A stretch of 64,000 nt of DNA, from positions 1 to 64,000 of the forward strand of contig NZ_CP018836.1 of assembly GCF_002196515.1 (NCBI RefSeq), written 5' to 3'. The DNA comes from Vibrio gazogenes. GTDB taxonomy: Bacteria > Pseudomonadota > Gammaproteobacteria > Enterobacterales > Vibrionaceae. A program made the translations under genes and the position numbers. Positions 17,740-27,835 of this stretch are shown here, one piece after another; the first letter of the stretch is position 1, and each line of letters opens with the position of its first letter. The notes beneath the pieces are model-generated. The model was not told the DNA's origin. It saw nothing but the letters and a program-made list of their open reading frames with translations, and did not search any database.

Positions 17740-18965
17740 TAGACCGTCGCTTCTCTGGCTGCTTGTCTTTTACGAATTTTTTCCGAGAGCATGATAAAAA
17801 TCAGACAAAATCCCCCCATGCAGAGAACAACCGTTGCCAGATAGATGGTATTGTTATCGGGTAAACGGGCAAAATAGGTTGATGTTAAGCTGACAAGTAT
17901 CATTTGCAAGCTACTGTAGAGCGCGCTCATTCTGCCACCGGATGTCGCCGGGAATAGTTGTAGTGCTGAAGCAATGGTATTACTGAATATCAGCGCCTGA
18001 CCGAATGTTGCAACCATGAACGGGATAATCAATACATAGATATTCTGGTATCCATTCAGATTGGCAAAGAACATGATTGCTCCAGCGGTGAGGATAAATA
18101 TACTCCCGATCAGACATGAAAAGTAAATGCCATGTTCAAGGACAATCTTACGGTTCATGGATGCTGCCAGATAATAGGGAACCCCAATCAGAACAGCGAG
18201 ATATCCATATTCATCCGGAGAAAAGTTGAAATTTTCCTGCACTAAAAATGGTGTCATGACGTTGTAGGAAATCACAATACAATAGGCAAAAAAGCCACCG
18301 AGTACGTTGATCATAAATTGATGGTTGGATATTGCATGAAGATAATCCTTCAGTGTTATTTTGAATAAATTATCCTGCGGTTTTTCTGGCGTTGCCGTTT
18401 TGGTTTCCGGAAGATAGAAAAGGCAAAGTATAATGATGAATAAATCAAACAGAGCCAGAAAAATAAAAACGGAGGTCCAGTGGAAGGTCTTGGTCAGCAG
18501 ACCGCCAATCACGGGGCTTAATCCGAAGCCAAGCGCAAATCCCATCGACAGATAGGATGAAGCACTTGCCAGTTCTTTGCCGGAGAAAACATCCCTGACA
18601 ATAGAGCGGCCACTCGTCAGTAATCCACCACATCCCAACCCTTCCAGAATTCGGCATAAGATGAATACTTCAAACGTTGCACTGAATATATTGCCGACAA
18701 ATCCCACCAATGCCAGTAGTAAGGCTGTCAATAAAACGGGTTTCCTTCCTACACGGTCAGAAATTGGGCCGAAAAACATCGGAGATATACCAAAACCGAT
18801 GATGAAGCATGTGACGGTTAATTTGGTTTGGAATTCATTAATCACCAGACCGCGGCTGATTTCAGGCAGCGCTGGCAGATATAACGCAATCGAGGCCTGA
18901 CCCAAAATTGTGATGATCAGGATGAGTTTTTTGATATGTGATTGCTGGGGGCGGGCATGGTGCAT
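17739..18965 (-). CDS. MFS multidrug efflux transporter (Bcr/CflA-like)
   Basis: A 408-residue protein with about twelve hydrophobic helices. The first helices read ITILGQASIALYLPALPEI, followed by the motif A segment GPISDRVGRKPVLL and the 14-TM/12-TM drug-transporter pattern GLGCGGLLTSGRSIVRDVF (motif C region). It should export drugs or other small molecules by proton antiport. The start at 18965 follows GCAGGGA; an in-frame start at 19010 lacks a site. It is divergent to a LysR regulator that probably controls it. Confidence 0.87.
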   Translation of the reverse strand: MHHARPQQSHIKKLILIITILGQASIALYLPALPEISRGLVINEFQTKLTVTCFIIGFGISPMFFGPISDRVGRKPVLLTALLLALVGFVGNIFSATFEVFILCRILEGLGCGGLLTSGRSIVRDVFSGKELASASSYLSMGFALGFGLSPVIGGLLTKTFHWTSVFIFLALFDLFIIILCLFYLPETKTATPEKPQDNLFKITLKDYLHAISNHQFMINVLGGFFAYCIVISYNVMTPFLVQENFNFSPDEYGYLAVLIGVPYYLAASMNRKIVLEHGIYFSCLIGSIFILTAGAIMFFANLNGYQNIYVLIIPFMVATFGQALIFSNTIASALQLFPATSGGRMSALYSSLQMILVSLTSTYFARLPDNNTIYLATVVLCMGGFCLIFIMLSEKIRKRQAAREATV

Positions 18966-19069
18966 TTTGAATCCCTGCTTTGAACGGTATGATGGAGGGA
19001 TTGTATTCAAATGTCATCGGATTAATATAAAGATTCTTGCAATACAGCTTTGCGTAAGGTGCAAATCCA

Positions 19070-19972
19070 GTGAATCATTATCCGAGTTCTGAGCAGCTTT
19101 TTTTATTTGCAACGGTTGTTGATCGAGGCAGTTTCTCGAAAGCGGCTGCGCATGTTGGTGTGCATGTTTCAACGGTCACCAGACAGATTGATCAACTGGA
19201 ACAGTTAATTAAAGCGAAGTTATTGATCCGTTCAAGCCGTTTTTTAGGGTTAACGGAAGCAGGGCGGTATCTGTATGACAAGTCTAAACCGCTGTTAAAG
19301 GATATATCGGATACGGTTGAGACGATTCGTACCATCGAACAGTCAACGTCCGGCGTTATCCGCATGAGCTGTCTGCCGACATTTGGCAAAATGATTGTGA
19401 TTCCTTTTCTTGCCCAGTGTCACCAACAAGATATGGGCATTCATGTTCATCTGAATCTCACAGAAAGGCTGGTGGATCCCATTGTGGAACGTCTCGATTT
19501 AGCCATCAGAGTTGGGGAGCAGCCAAATAGTAATCTGTATCCGAAAAAAATTGGGGTGCAAACATGGCATATCTGTGCCAGTCCTGCTTTATTGTCACAA
19601 TATAGTGCTGAGCAGATAGGCCAGTTCAACCACTTGCCGCTCATTGATAAATGCGCGGAGTACAACTCGCTGTGTTGGAAAGGACTGGAGAAACCAAATG
19701 TTATCGCCACCAGATGTGATGATTTTCATGCGCAGTTGATGCTGGCAATCGCCGGTCTTGGTGTTTGCTGCCTGCCGAATTGGGTCGTTGCTCCAGCAAT
19801 TGCCTCTGGGGAGCTCGTCAAAGTGATGGATGACCCGTTTGACCGGTGTGAAATAATTTATGCGCTCAGGCCATTTCAGAAAGCCAGTGCAAAAGTGAGT
19901 TTAGCGATGGAGGGGATTGCCGCTTCGTTGGCAACAATCTCTGAGACGATCAACAGTAAGACCGCCCGATAG
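19070..19972 (+). CDS. LysR-family transcriptional regulator
   Basis: A 300-residue LTTR. The N-terminal winged helix contains FATVVDRGSFSKAAAHVGVH and VSTVTRQIDQLEQLIKAKLL, then the two-lobed effector domain. It starts with GTG after a TAAGG site. It is transcribed away from the MFS exporter with only 104 bp between them, the usual layout for an LTTR and its target. The effector is unknown. Closely resembles the DhcR/CrgA-type branch that ends near residue 300. Confidence 0.9.
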   Translation: MNHYPSSEQLFLFATVVDRGSFSKAAAHVGVHVSTVTRQIDQLEQLIKAKLLIRSSRFLGLTEAGRYLYDKSKPLLKDISDTVETIRTIEQSTSGVIRMSCLPTFGKMIVIPFLAQCHQQDMGIHVHLNLTERLVDPIVERLDLAIRVGEQPNSNLYPKKIGVQTWHICASPALLSQYSAEQIGQFNHLPLIDKCAEYNSLCWKGLEKPNVIATRCDDFHAQLMLAIAGLGVCCLPNWVVAPAIASGELVKVMDDPFDRCEIIYALRPFQKASAKVSLAMEGIAASLATISETINSKTAR

Positions 19973-19998
19973 CCAATGAGCCCAGAGCGGCTCATTGG
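19973..19998. terminator. Convergent hairpin without T tract
   Basis: CCAATGAGCC, a 6-nt loop, then GGCTCATTGG: a perfect 10-bp stem directly after the LysR stop codon and before the converging reductase gene. Confidence 0.5.
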
Positions 19999-20046
19999 TC
20001 GGGGAAAGTGGATGTGAATGACGGAAACCGTCATGATTGTATGGAT

Positions 20047-21144
<1,098 letters not shown>

Positions 21145-21253
21145 TCATCTGAAGTCGTGGTCAGCTAGCATGAAGCCTGCGCCATATCCAGCACCGATGA
21201 AATTGTTGGGATCAACTCTATCTGTCTAAGCTAGTCGTCAAAGAGCCATATCA

Positions 21254-22189
21254 ATGAAGAGCAGTGAATACACAGAAATGAAAGCGTTCAAAGCGGTTGC
21301 AGAACAAGGGAGTTTCTCTGCCGCAGCGAAGGTATTACGAATCACGCCCTCGGCGCTGAGTCAGATTATTAAGCGTTTGGAGGATAATCTGGGCAGCCGG
21401 TTGTTTAACCGGACAACACGTAGCGTGGTATTGACAGAAATCGGGTTGCAGTTTTATCAGCGTTTGCGGCCGGCGCTGGATGAAATCGAAGCAGCATTCA
21501 ATGAAGTACAGACTCAGTCAGGCGCATTAGCTGGCACAGTGCGGTTGCATATTACCACGGCAGCGGCCGATGCGATTTTACAGCCGATTTTGGGGCAGTT
21601 TTATCGGGCATATCCCGATATCGTGTTGGATATTCTGGTCGAAGATGCACTCATTGATTTGGTTGCCGATGGTTTTGATGTTGGCATCCGGTTGTGGGAA
21701 TTTGTTGAGCAGGACATGATTGCCTACCCGATCGGGCCGGAAGTACGGATGTGTGCGGCGGCTTCTCCTCAGTATCTGCAAAAATATGGCAGGCCTAAAA
21801 CTCCGGCAGACCTGCGTGAGCATCAGTGTATGAACTGGCGTCTTTCTGGTGACAGAGCTGTGTATCGGTGGGAGTTTTATCAGCACGGACACTGGTTTTC
21901 AATGGCTGTTGACGGGCCATTGATCACCACCAGCAGAGAGCTGGCCGTGACGGCTGCATGTGAGCATCAAGGCATTGTTTTCTGGACGGAAGATAAACTC
22001 AGACCTTGGCTGGAAAGAGGTGAACTTTTGTCGGTTTTGGATGATTTTTGTCCGTTTTTTCCGGGCTGGCATCTGGCCTATCCGCGTCACCGGCATACTT
22101 CTGGTGCTTTACAAGCCTTTATTCAGTTCATGCGTCAGGCTTATCCGTTGTCTGTTGAGCAACCTATTTTTGATGAAAAAATATCGTGA
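21254..22189 (+). CDS. LysR-family transcriptional regulator
   Basis: A 311-residue LTTR with helix-turn-helix EQGSFSAAAKVLRITPSALSQ and RLFNRTTRSVVLTEIG near the N-terminus. The effector half matches the PecT/DmlR-type group often found beside aldo/keto reductases. It is divergent to the reductase at 20047 and probably regulates it. The ATG at 21254 has a weak AAAGAG site; a second ATG eight codons later is possible. Confidence 0.9.
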   Translation: MKSSEYTEMKAFKAVAEQGSFSAAAKVLRITPSALSQIIKRLEDNLGSRLFNRTTRSVVLTEIGLQFYQRLRPALDEIEAAFNEVQTQSGALAGTVRLHITTAAADAILQPILGQFYRAYPDIVLDILVEDALIDLVADGFDVGIRLWEFVEQDMIAYPIGPEVRMCAAASPQYLQKYGRPKTPADLREHQCMNWRLSGDRAVYRWEFYQHGHWFSMAVDGPLITTSRELAVTAACEHQGIVFWTEDKLRPWLERGELLSVLDDFCPFFPGWHLAYPRHRHTSGALQAFIQFMRQAYPLSVEQPIFDEKIS

Positions 22190-22202
22190 GAAAAGTGGTC
22201 GA

Positions 22203-22757
22203 TCATGCGTTATCTGGTATGAGGAATTGCGATGGAGAAATGCTGTAAATCGCATGATTCAAAATTCGATCCCCGATTCTTTCCTGATGGCTGATAATGC
22301 CTTCCAGTGTCATACCTAACCGTTCGCAAACGGCTCTGCTTGGTTGGTTATCTTCAGCAGCAGCAATTTGAACTTTTTCGATATGGAGTGTTTCGAATGC
22401 ATGAGCTATTAAAAAACGGCAGGCGCGGGTAATAATGCCATTCCCCTGATATTTCTGGCCGAGCCAGTAACCGATTTCTGCCTTTTTTAGTTCATGGTCA
22501 ATCGTATTGAAACCAATATTTCCGACGAGCTCACCGCGAAATTCAATCGCACAATCCAGACCATCACCATCAATATATTTATAGCGTGACCCTTGAATAA
22601 AGGTTTTAAAATCGTCAGGCGTATGACAGGCTCTGGGCCAGTTTAACCATTGTGAGAGGTATTGTTTATTCTCTTGCACTAGCTCAGCATATCGGTCCGC
22701 AAATGATTCATGTAATTGGTATAAAATAATATCCTGATCTATCGTCCATTTCAGCAT
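22203..22757 (-). CDS. GNAT acetyltransferase, RimL/RimJ-like
   Basis: A 184-residue acetyltransferase. It begins MLKWTIDQDIILYQLHESFA, the usual RimL start, and contains the acetyl-CoA-binding pattern GYWLGQKYQGNGIITRACRF followed by IEKVQIAAAEDNQPSRAV. RimL-type enzymes acetylate the N-terminus of a ribosomal protein, while relatives modify other proteins or small molecules. An in-frame start 60 nt further upstream exists and cannot be excluded. It converges on the LysR gene. Confidence 0.85.
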   Translation of the reverse strand: MLKWTIDQDIILYQLHESFADRYAELVQENKQYLSQWLNWPRACHTPDDFKTFIQGSRYKYIDGDGLDCAIEFRGELVGNIGFNTIDHELKKAEIGYWLGQKYQGNGIITRACRFLIAHAFETLHIEKVQIAAAEDNQPSRAVCERLGMTLEGIISHQERIGDRILNHAIYSISPSQFLIPDNA

Positions 22758-22930
22758 AAAGTAATTTAATTTCCTCGGTATCGTTTCGTGTGATATTTGC
22801 GTGTGATATTCAGTCACGACATTATCATACTTCGCTCATCGATGTATTTGATTGATTGTGAATACATTATTATCGGTAAGTATTATCTCTCTGATAACAC
22901 AGACGAGTCATTCATTGCAACGATCGGGAA

Positions 22931-22945
22931 ATATCCACCGGATAT
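22931..22945. repeat. Inverted repeat ATATCC-ACC-GGATAT
   Basis: Perfect 6-3-6 palindrome in the region upstream of the secreted protein gene at 23150. It is the first of three inverted repeats there. Confidence 0.5.
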
Positions 22946-22971
22946 AGATTAAAAGAGCGGTTCATTCAACA

Positions 22972-23001
22972 GCAGATAAAATGCCCTGTTATTTTATCTG
23001 C
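22972..23001. repeat. 11-bp perfect inverted repeat
   Basis: GCAGATAAAAT, an 8-nt spacer, then ATTTTATCTGC. It could be a hairpin or an operator; no T tract follows on either strand. Confidence 0.6.
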
Positions 23002-23083
23002 GCTAATACATTGTGATGCGCTGTCATATTTTTCTTCCGGTTTATCGCATTTTTTATAGCAAAGCCAATTATCGTGTTATGGT

Positions 23084-23123
23084 TTGATATGATATATGAA
23101 TATATAAGCATATATCATATCAA
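23084..23123. repeat. 15-bp perfect inverted repeat just upstream of the secreted protein gene
   Basis: The arms TTGATATGATATATG and CATATATCATATCAA are exact reverse complements with a 10-bp spacer. The repeat ends 26 bp before the ATG at 23150, so it lies either over the promoter (an operator) or in the 5' leader, where it would form an all-A/U-rich hairpin next to the ribosome site. Confidence 0.8.
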
Positions 23124-23149
23124 TACTGTACTGAAATAATGGAGAAACT

Positions 23150-24208
23150 ATGAAATTGAAAAATACGATAGTCGTCGCATTGTGTGCTGCGGCATCTTTT
23201 ATTTCCGTGAATGCTTTTGCGGTGGATAAAGATGCAATTGCGGCTCGGTTGGCATCTCAGCTACATGATTCAGTGAACTTGAATCAACAAATTAAACAGA
23301 TCGAACGGTCACAGACACCAATACGGGTTAACTCCTTTTTAGCGCCGCAAAGCATGCTTTCACATCAGTCAATCGGTGAAACGACTGAAATGTGGTTATT
23401 CCTGCCATCAGATCGGGCATTGAATGATGATATGTCCGATTTGGTGGTTGCGTATCCGCCATCCGGTGATGAAGATTCATGGACTCAAATTGTTGGCTAT
23501 ACACTCAGTGGTGACAAAGTGTCGCTGGCCGTCGATCAGGAGCCGGATGTCCCGGTATTGGTCGTGGATGACCACGGTTATTACGCCATGAAAGAGAGTA
23601 TCAAAAAGCTAAATGCGCTGTTACAGGAAAACGGTTTACAGGAAAAAACCGCGCAGGCACCTCGCTTGAGTACGCAAGCTGAAGCGATTGGTTTTGATGC
23701 GACCAAATTAACCAAGGTAAACGTCAACAATGTCCGTGAACCCTGGATTAAAGGGTCGGCAGAAATTTATAGCCTTGTCACTGGTGTTTTGAGTGGTAAT
23801 GAACCGCAAATCCTTGCTGTTGAAATGCCTTATCTGGATGATGCAGAGACCAACTACTATCCCAATCAAATCGTGATTAACTGGTCAGAATATGATTATC
23901 GGGTTGTTGATATGTTAATGTATGAGCATGATTCAGGAACCAATTATAAAACCTTGGTTCAGGCGCTGGTGGCGGCTGTCGGTGAATTAGGTTCTCTGGC
24001 TGGTTGGCCACCGTCATCGGCGATTGCCAAAATCACCAGTGGTGTGATTGCGGCGATGCCTGATTCAGTGTTTGTGGATGATGATGATTTCGTTGATGCG
24101 TGTTATACCATTGAGCGTGGTAAATCTTATGCTGATTTTCACTGTTCCGCAGATAACGCGGTTATCAGTATGGAACCGTTTTTTGTAGACTCTAACGTCA
24201 TGCATTGA
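23150..24208 (+). CDS. Secreted protein of unknown function, DUF3103-like
   Basis: A 352-residue exported protein. The signal peptide covers about residues 1-24 (MKLKNTIVVALCAAASFISV, cleavage after AFA). The mature part has no membrane segment. The phrase VREPWIKGSAEIYSLVTGV near residue 200 recalls the Vibrio DUF3103 family; that assignment is from memory and only moderate. Two Cys in DACYTIERG and DFHCSADN may form a disulphide. Function is unknown. GGAGAAAC precedes the ATG, and a strong terminator follows, so it is a single-gene unit. Confidence 0.8.
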   Translation: MKLKNTIVVALCAAASFISVNAFAVDKDAIAARLASQLHDSVNLNQQIKQIERSQTPIRVNSFLAPQSMLSHQSIGETTEMWLFLPSDRALNDDMSDLVVAYPPSGDEDSWTQIVGYTLSGDKVSLAVDQEPDVPVLVVDDHGYYAMKESIKKLNALLQENGLQEKTAQAPRLSTQAEAIGFDATKLTKVNVNNVREPWIKGSAEIYSLVTGVLSGNEPQILAVEMPYLDDAETNYYPNQIVINWSEYDYRVVDMLMYEHDSGTNYKTLVQALVAAVGELGSLAGWPPSSAIAKITSGVIAAMPDSVFVDDDDFVDACYTIERGKSYADFHCSADNAVISMEPFFVDSNVMH

Positions 24209-24257
24209 ATCATTCAATCGCGCATCGCGCCCTTGGGCTCCGGATAGACTCCGGGGA

Positions 24258-24294
24258 TGAAACATCCGGTCTAAACCACCGGATGTTTCATTTT
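24258..24294 (+). terminator. Rho-independent terminator of the DUF3103-like gene
   Basis: A 12-bp perfect stem TGAAACATCCGG / CCGGATGTTTCA with a 9-nt loop, then TTTT. Confidence 0.88.
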
Positions 24295-24399
24295 AAGGCT
24301 TTATGGTGTTTTGGTGGTTCCGCACATCGTCACGGATATGGATGATAAGCATCGATTCTCGTCGGACGAAGATTTGTTTAAGTGAGGAATAATAAAGTC

Positions 24400-25161
24400 A
24401 TGACAATTATGACAGAAGCGCATCATGCTGCGGAAACAAGGACAAGACTCTTTTTCCGGGGCGCTGTTGCAATGATGCCTTTAAGTATTGCCGTATTACC
24501 CTGGGGGTTGTTGGCCGGTTCTTTTGCGGTTGAATCCGGGTTAACCGTGATGGAGAGCCAGGCATTATCTGCGATTTTATTTGCAGGTTCCGCACAGCTG
24601 GTCGCCACGGGAATGTTGAAAGCCGGTGCCGGATTATTCTCGCTGCTACTGACGGTCTTTTTTATTACTTCACGTCATTTTCTCTACAGTGTCTCAATGC
24701 GTTCAAAAATCAGCCCGATGTCGTTGCGTTGGCGACTATTGCTAGGATTTTTATTGACCGATGAACTGTTCGCCTTACTCAATCATCAGGATGATGCTCG
24801 CTTTAATCGCTGGTATGCATTCGGCGCCGGATTCAGTTTTTATCTGATCTGGAACCTTGCAACACTGGTCGGCATTATCGCCGGCCATGCAATTCCAAAC
24901 TTGAATTCGCTGGGGCTTGATTTTGCGATTGCAGCGACTTTTATTGCGATTGTCGTTCCGAATATGAAAACCTTACCGGTAAAAATATCGGTTCTGGCCG
25001 GGCTCGTGATGTCGGTTCTGTTGAATATGTATCAGGTGGAGGGCAGTCTGGTGATCGCCAGTTTATCCGCGATGATTGCAGGTTACGTGACCGAAACCTA
25101 TATGGAGAGCAAGTCAGCGAAGAACAAGTCAGCGAAAAACAAGTCGGCGGGGAGTAAGTAG
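24400..25161 (+). CDS. azlC: AzlC-family amino acid exporter large subunit
   Basis: A 253-residue membrane protein with the AzlC signatures AVLPWGLLAGSFAVESG, SAILFAGSAQLVATGML and FFITSRHFLYSVSMR. With AzlD it exports branched-chain amino acids or analogues. The start at 24400 is the first ATG after an AGGA element; 24409 is possible. The C-terminus is unusual: three tandem 15-bp repeats encode a basic tail of KSAKN units after the last helix. azlD starts 1 nt after the stop. Confidence 0.9.
   Translation: MTIMTEAHHAAETRTRLFFRGAVAMMPLSIAVLPWGLLAGSFAVESGLTVMESQALSAILFAGSAQLVATGMLKAGAGLFSLLLTVFFITSRHFLYSVSMRSKISPMSLRWRLLLGFLLTDELFALLNHQDDARFNRWYAFGAGFSFYLIWNLATLVGIIAGHAIPNLNSLGLDFAIAATFIAIVVPNMKTLPVKISVLAGLVMSVLLNMYQVEGSLVIASLSAMIAGYVTETYMESKSAKNKSAKNKSAGSK
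25111..25155 (+). repeat. Three tandem 15-bp repeats at the 3' end of azlC
   Basis: Copies begin at 25111, 25126 and 25141; the unit is AAGTCAGCGAAGAAC. The first two differ by one base, the third is more diverged. They encode KSAKN, KSAKN and KSAGS. Confidence 0.85.
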
Positions 25162-25162
25162 C

Positions 25163-25483
25163 ATGATTTTAATCCAGATTGTGATTATGGCGATGGTGGT
25201 GTTTTTGAGTCGCTATCTCTTTTTAGAACCGAAATTACCGTTGCGTTTAGGGCCTCAGCTACACCGGTTTCTGAGCTACTCCGGCCCGGCAATCTTGACT
25301 GTGATTTGGGCACCGATTGTGTTCATGCCAGAGCAATCACTCTGGCTCGACTGGCAGAACCCTTATTTGTGGGGCGCGTTGACGGCTGGCGTGATCTCCT
25401 GGAAAACCAAAAACGTTTTACTCACCACCGTGCTGAGCATGATGGTGTTTTTGGTGTTTCATCTGCTGGTGTTCCCATCGTAA
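25163..25483 (+). CDS. azlD: AzlD-family amino acid exporter small subunit
   Basis: A 106-residue membrane protein with three to four hydrophobic helices. FLSRYLFLEP near residue 13 and RFLSYSGPAILTVIWAPIVF are typical of AzlD. It forms the branched-chain amino acid export pair with AzlC and follows it directly, so the two are co-transcribed. Confidence 0.88.
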   Translation: MILIQIVIMAMVVFLSRYLFLEPKLPLRLGPQLHRFLSYSGPAILTVIWAPIVFMPEQSLWLDWQNPYLWGALTAGVISWKTKNVLLTTVLSMMVFLVFHLLVFPS

Positions 25484-25491
25484 TGGTCGGG

Positions 25492-26106
25492 TTACTGAGC
25501 GACCCATTCAATTTCGATTAAGATTTGATCTTCACTTTTCAGGCGGGCGAGGAAAGTATCTCCCGCTTGAACAACACCGACACCTTTGGGGGTTCCGGTC
25601 ATGACAATATCCCCATCTTCCAACGTGGTGTAACGTTGCAGCTCCTGCAAAATTGTCGCGGGTGAATACATCATCTGAGTGACCCGGCCATGCTGGATCC
25701 GGACGCAATTGATCAGTAATTCCAGATTCAGCGTTTCGATCTCAATGTCTTTTAAAGCAATAAACTTACTGAAGACGGCCGAACCGTTGAATGCTTTCGC
25801 CCGTTCCCAAGGTAATCCTTGCTTCTTGAGTTGGGACTGAAGGTTTCTTTTGGTCAGATCCAATCCGAGTCCAACACCATGAAATCGGTTATTTTTGACC
25901 AAAAAACAGATCTCAGTTTCATAGTGAAGTGGCTCTTCATGGAAGGCATGCAACTGCGCGGTGATACTGCTGTTGGGTTTATGGAACACTACCATCTCTT
26001 CGGGAACGGCGTTATCCAGTTCATGAATATGTTCGATGTAATTTCTACCGACACAGACCACTTTTGAAGGGGTAATTTTCCGGTTGCCGAAGCGAATGGT
26101 GTTCAT
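25492..26106 (-). CDS. Fumarylacetoacetate hydrolase family protein (YcgM/FAHD1-like)
   Basis: A 204-residue protein with the FAH fold. It shows CVGRNYIEHIHEL, PEEMVVFHKPNSSI, HYETEICFLVKNN with acidic metal ligands, and near the C-terminus DGDIVMTGTPKGVGVV. Single-domain members act as acylpyruvate hydrolases or oxaloacetate decarboxylases. AAGGACAAG precedes the ATG. It converges on azlD with only 8 nt between stop codons. Confidence 0.9.
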   Translation of the reverse strand: MNTIRFGNRKITPSKVVCVGRNYIEHIHELDNAVPEEMVVFHKPNSSITAQLHAFHEEPLHYETEICFLVKNNRFHGVGLGLDLTKRNLQSQLKKQGLPWERAKAFNGSAVFSKFIALKDIEIETLNLELLINCVRIQHGRVTQMMYSPATILQELQRYTTLEDGDIVMTGTPKGVGVVQAGDTFLARLKSEDQILIEIEWVAQ

Positions 26107-26249
26107 AATCTTGTCCTTGATAAAGTCTCTCGTGAAGCTCTGAATCTGACTGTCAGAGATGGTCAGAGAATAGTCTATCCGATCTGAAGCCGAATGAATA
26201 TTAATATATATTCAATAGCTTATTGATCATTATGTCCCTTTGACTGAAC

Positions 26250-27698
26250 TCAAAATTGAGCGTAATTGAGCCATAGATGCGCCACAATACTGGCGGCATA
26301 ACCTAACGCAATGACAGGTGTCCATCTCAAATGACTCAAAAAAGTATACTGTCCGTGAGAAGCGCCCATCAGCGCCACGCCAGCCGCAGAACCAATCGAC
26401 AACATACTGCCGCCGACACCGGCAGTCAGCGTAATGAGGAGCCAGTTGCCGTCAGACATGACGGGCGCCATGGTAAGGACGGCGTACATGATCGGAATGT
26501 TATCGATAATCGCGGAGAGTGCGCCCATGAATATGTTTGCCCATTGTGCTCCCCAATGCGGATAGATGGTGCCCGATATCAGGCTGAGGTAGCCCAACAG
26601 ACTCAGGCCACCGACACTCATGACGATGCCGTAGAAAAACAACAAGGTATCCCATTCTGCATGTGAAATACGTTTAAAAACATCAAAAGGTACGATTGAG
26701 CCTAATCGTTTGAGGGTGGTCTCATCATGATTGGCGAGCGCGAGTGCTTTCTGCCGTGCAAGGAAGTGAGGCAGTGATTTTTGGAGGTAGTAACCGAAAA
26801 ACTGGAGATAAGCCAAGCCCATCATCATGCCCACGACGGGGGGAAATTCGAATAAAGCGTGAAAACTGACCGCGGTGAGAATGGTCAGTAAGAATAATGC
26901 CACAATCCGTTTTGCACCGCGTTTGGCGTCCACGTGGTCCTGAACAAGGTTCGGGCGGCCTTTGGGTAAAAAGCATGACATCAGGAGGGCCGGAACCATG
27001 TAATTGATGACCGATGGAATGAATAGGTTAAAAAACTGAAGAAAACTGGCCATCCCCGCCTGCCAGACCATCAATGTGGTAATGTCGCCAAACGGGCTGA
27101 ATGCCCCTCCGGCATTGGCTGCAATGACAATATTAATGCAACAGAGATTGACGAAGCGCGGGTTGTTTTCACTGACTTTCATGACCACCGCACACATCAA
27201 CAGGGCCGTTGTCAGGTTATCTGCAACCGGAGAGATGAAAAAGGCGAGTAATCCGGTCAGCCAGAATAAAGCCGAGTAGCTGAATCCTTTACTGACCATC
27301 CATGATCGCAACGTGTCAAACAAACACCGCTCTTCCATCGCGTTAATGTAAGTCATTGCCACCAGAAGAAAGAGCAGCAATTCAGCATATTCCAGCAGGT
27401 TTTTCTCGAAAGCTGCTTTGGCGACTTCCATCTGATCGATTTGTTGATAAGAGAAACCGATAATGGCCCAGATAATCCCGGCAGCCAGCAGGACTGGCTT
27501 TGACTTTTTCAGCTTGATGGTTTCTTCAAAAGTGACGGTGATATAGGCGATGACAAAGAGAATGACACAAGCATAACCGGCCCAAGAGTGTGTCATATCA
27601 ATCGAAGAAACTGGGCTGGAATGTGTCGATGCAACACTGAGAAAAGGGAATAAACACAGGAGTAAAATCAAAAAGCGCCCGGCAGGTCTTATCGTCAT
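26250..27698 (-). CDS. nhaD: NhaD-type sodium/proton antiporter
   Basis: A 482-residue membrane protein with a cleavable-looking N-terminal segment (MTIRPAGRFLILLLCLFPFL) and about twelve helices. FISPVADNLTTALLMCAVVMK and NAGGAFSPFGDITTLMVW contain the acidic and polar residues conserved in NhaD. It exports Na+ or Li+ for protons and is common in marine vibrios. The start at 27698 follows GAAGGATAACG; 27743 lacks a site. Confidence 0.9.
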   Translation of the reverse strand: MTIRPAGRFLILLLCLFPFLSVASTHSSPVSSIDMTHSWAGYACVILFVIAYITVTFEETIKLKKSKPVLLAAGIIWAIIGFSYQQIDQMEVAKAAFEKNLLEYAELLLFLLVAMTYINAMEERCLFDTLRSWMVSKGFSYSALFWLTGLLAFFISPVADNLTTALLMCAVVMKVSENNPRFVNLCCINIVIAANAGGAFSPFGDITTLMVWQAGMASFLQFFNLFIPSVINYMVPALLMSCFLPKGRPNLVQDHVDAKRGAKRIVALFLLTILTAVSFHALFEFPPVVGMMMGLAYLQFFGYYLQKSLPHFLARQKALALANHDETTLKRLGSIVPFDVFKRISHAEWDTLLFFYGIVMSVGGLSLLGYLSLISGTIYPHWGAQWANIFMGALSAIIDNIPIMYAVLTMAPVMSDGNWLLITLTAGVGGSMLSIGSAAGVALMGASHGQYTFLSHLRWTPVIALGYAASIVAHLWLNYAQF

Positions 27699-27835
27699 CA
27701 CGTTATCCTTCTGATGAAAAAGCACATTCAGTGTAGACCGCATTCATCGTGCTGACTGTGAGTCGAATCAAAATCAACCATACTCAACAGTATTCATTAG
27801 CGTGAATCAATAGCCCTGTCTCCGGGCGCTTAGAT

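Noticed and set aside
22203..22319. Plus-strand frame continuing from the LysR gene into the acetyltransferase
   Set aside because: It is antisense to a complete RimL-like gene and shows no domain.
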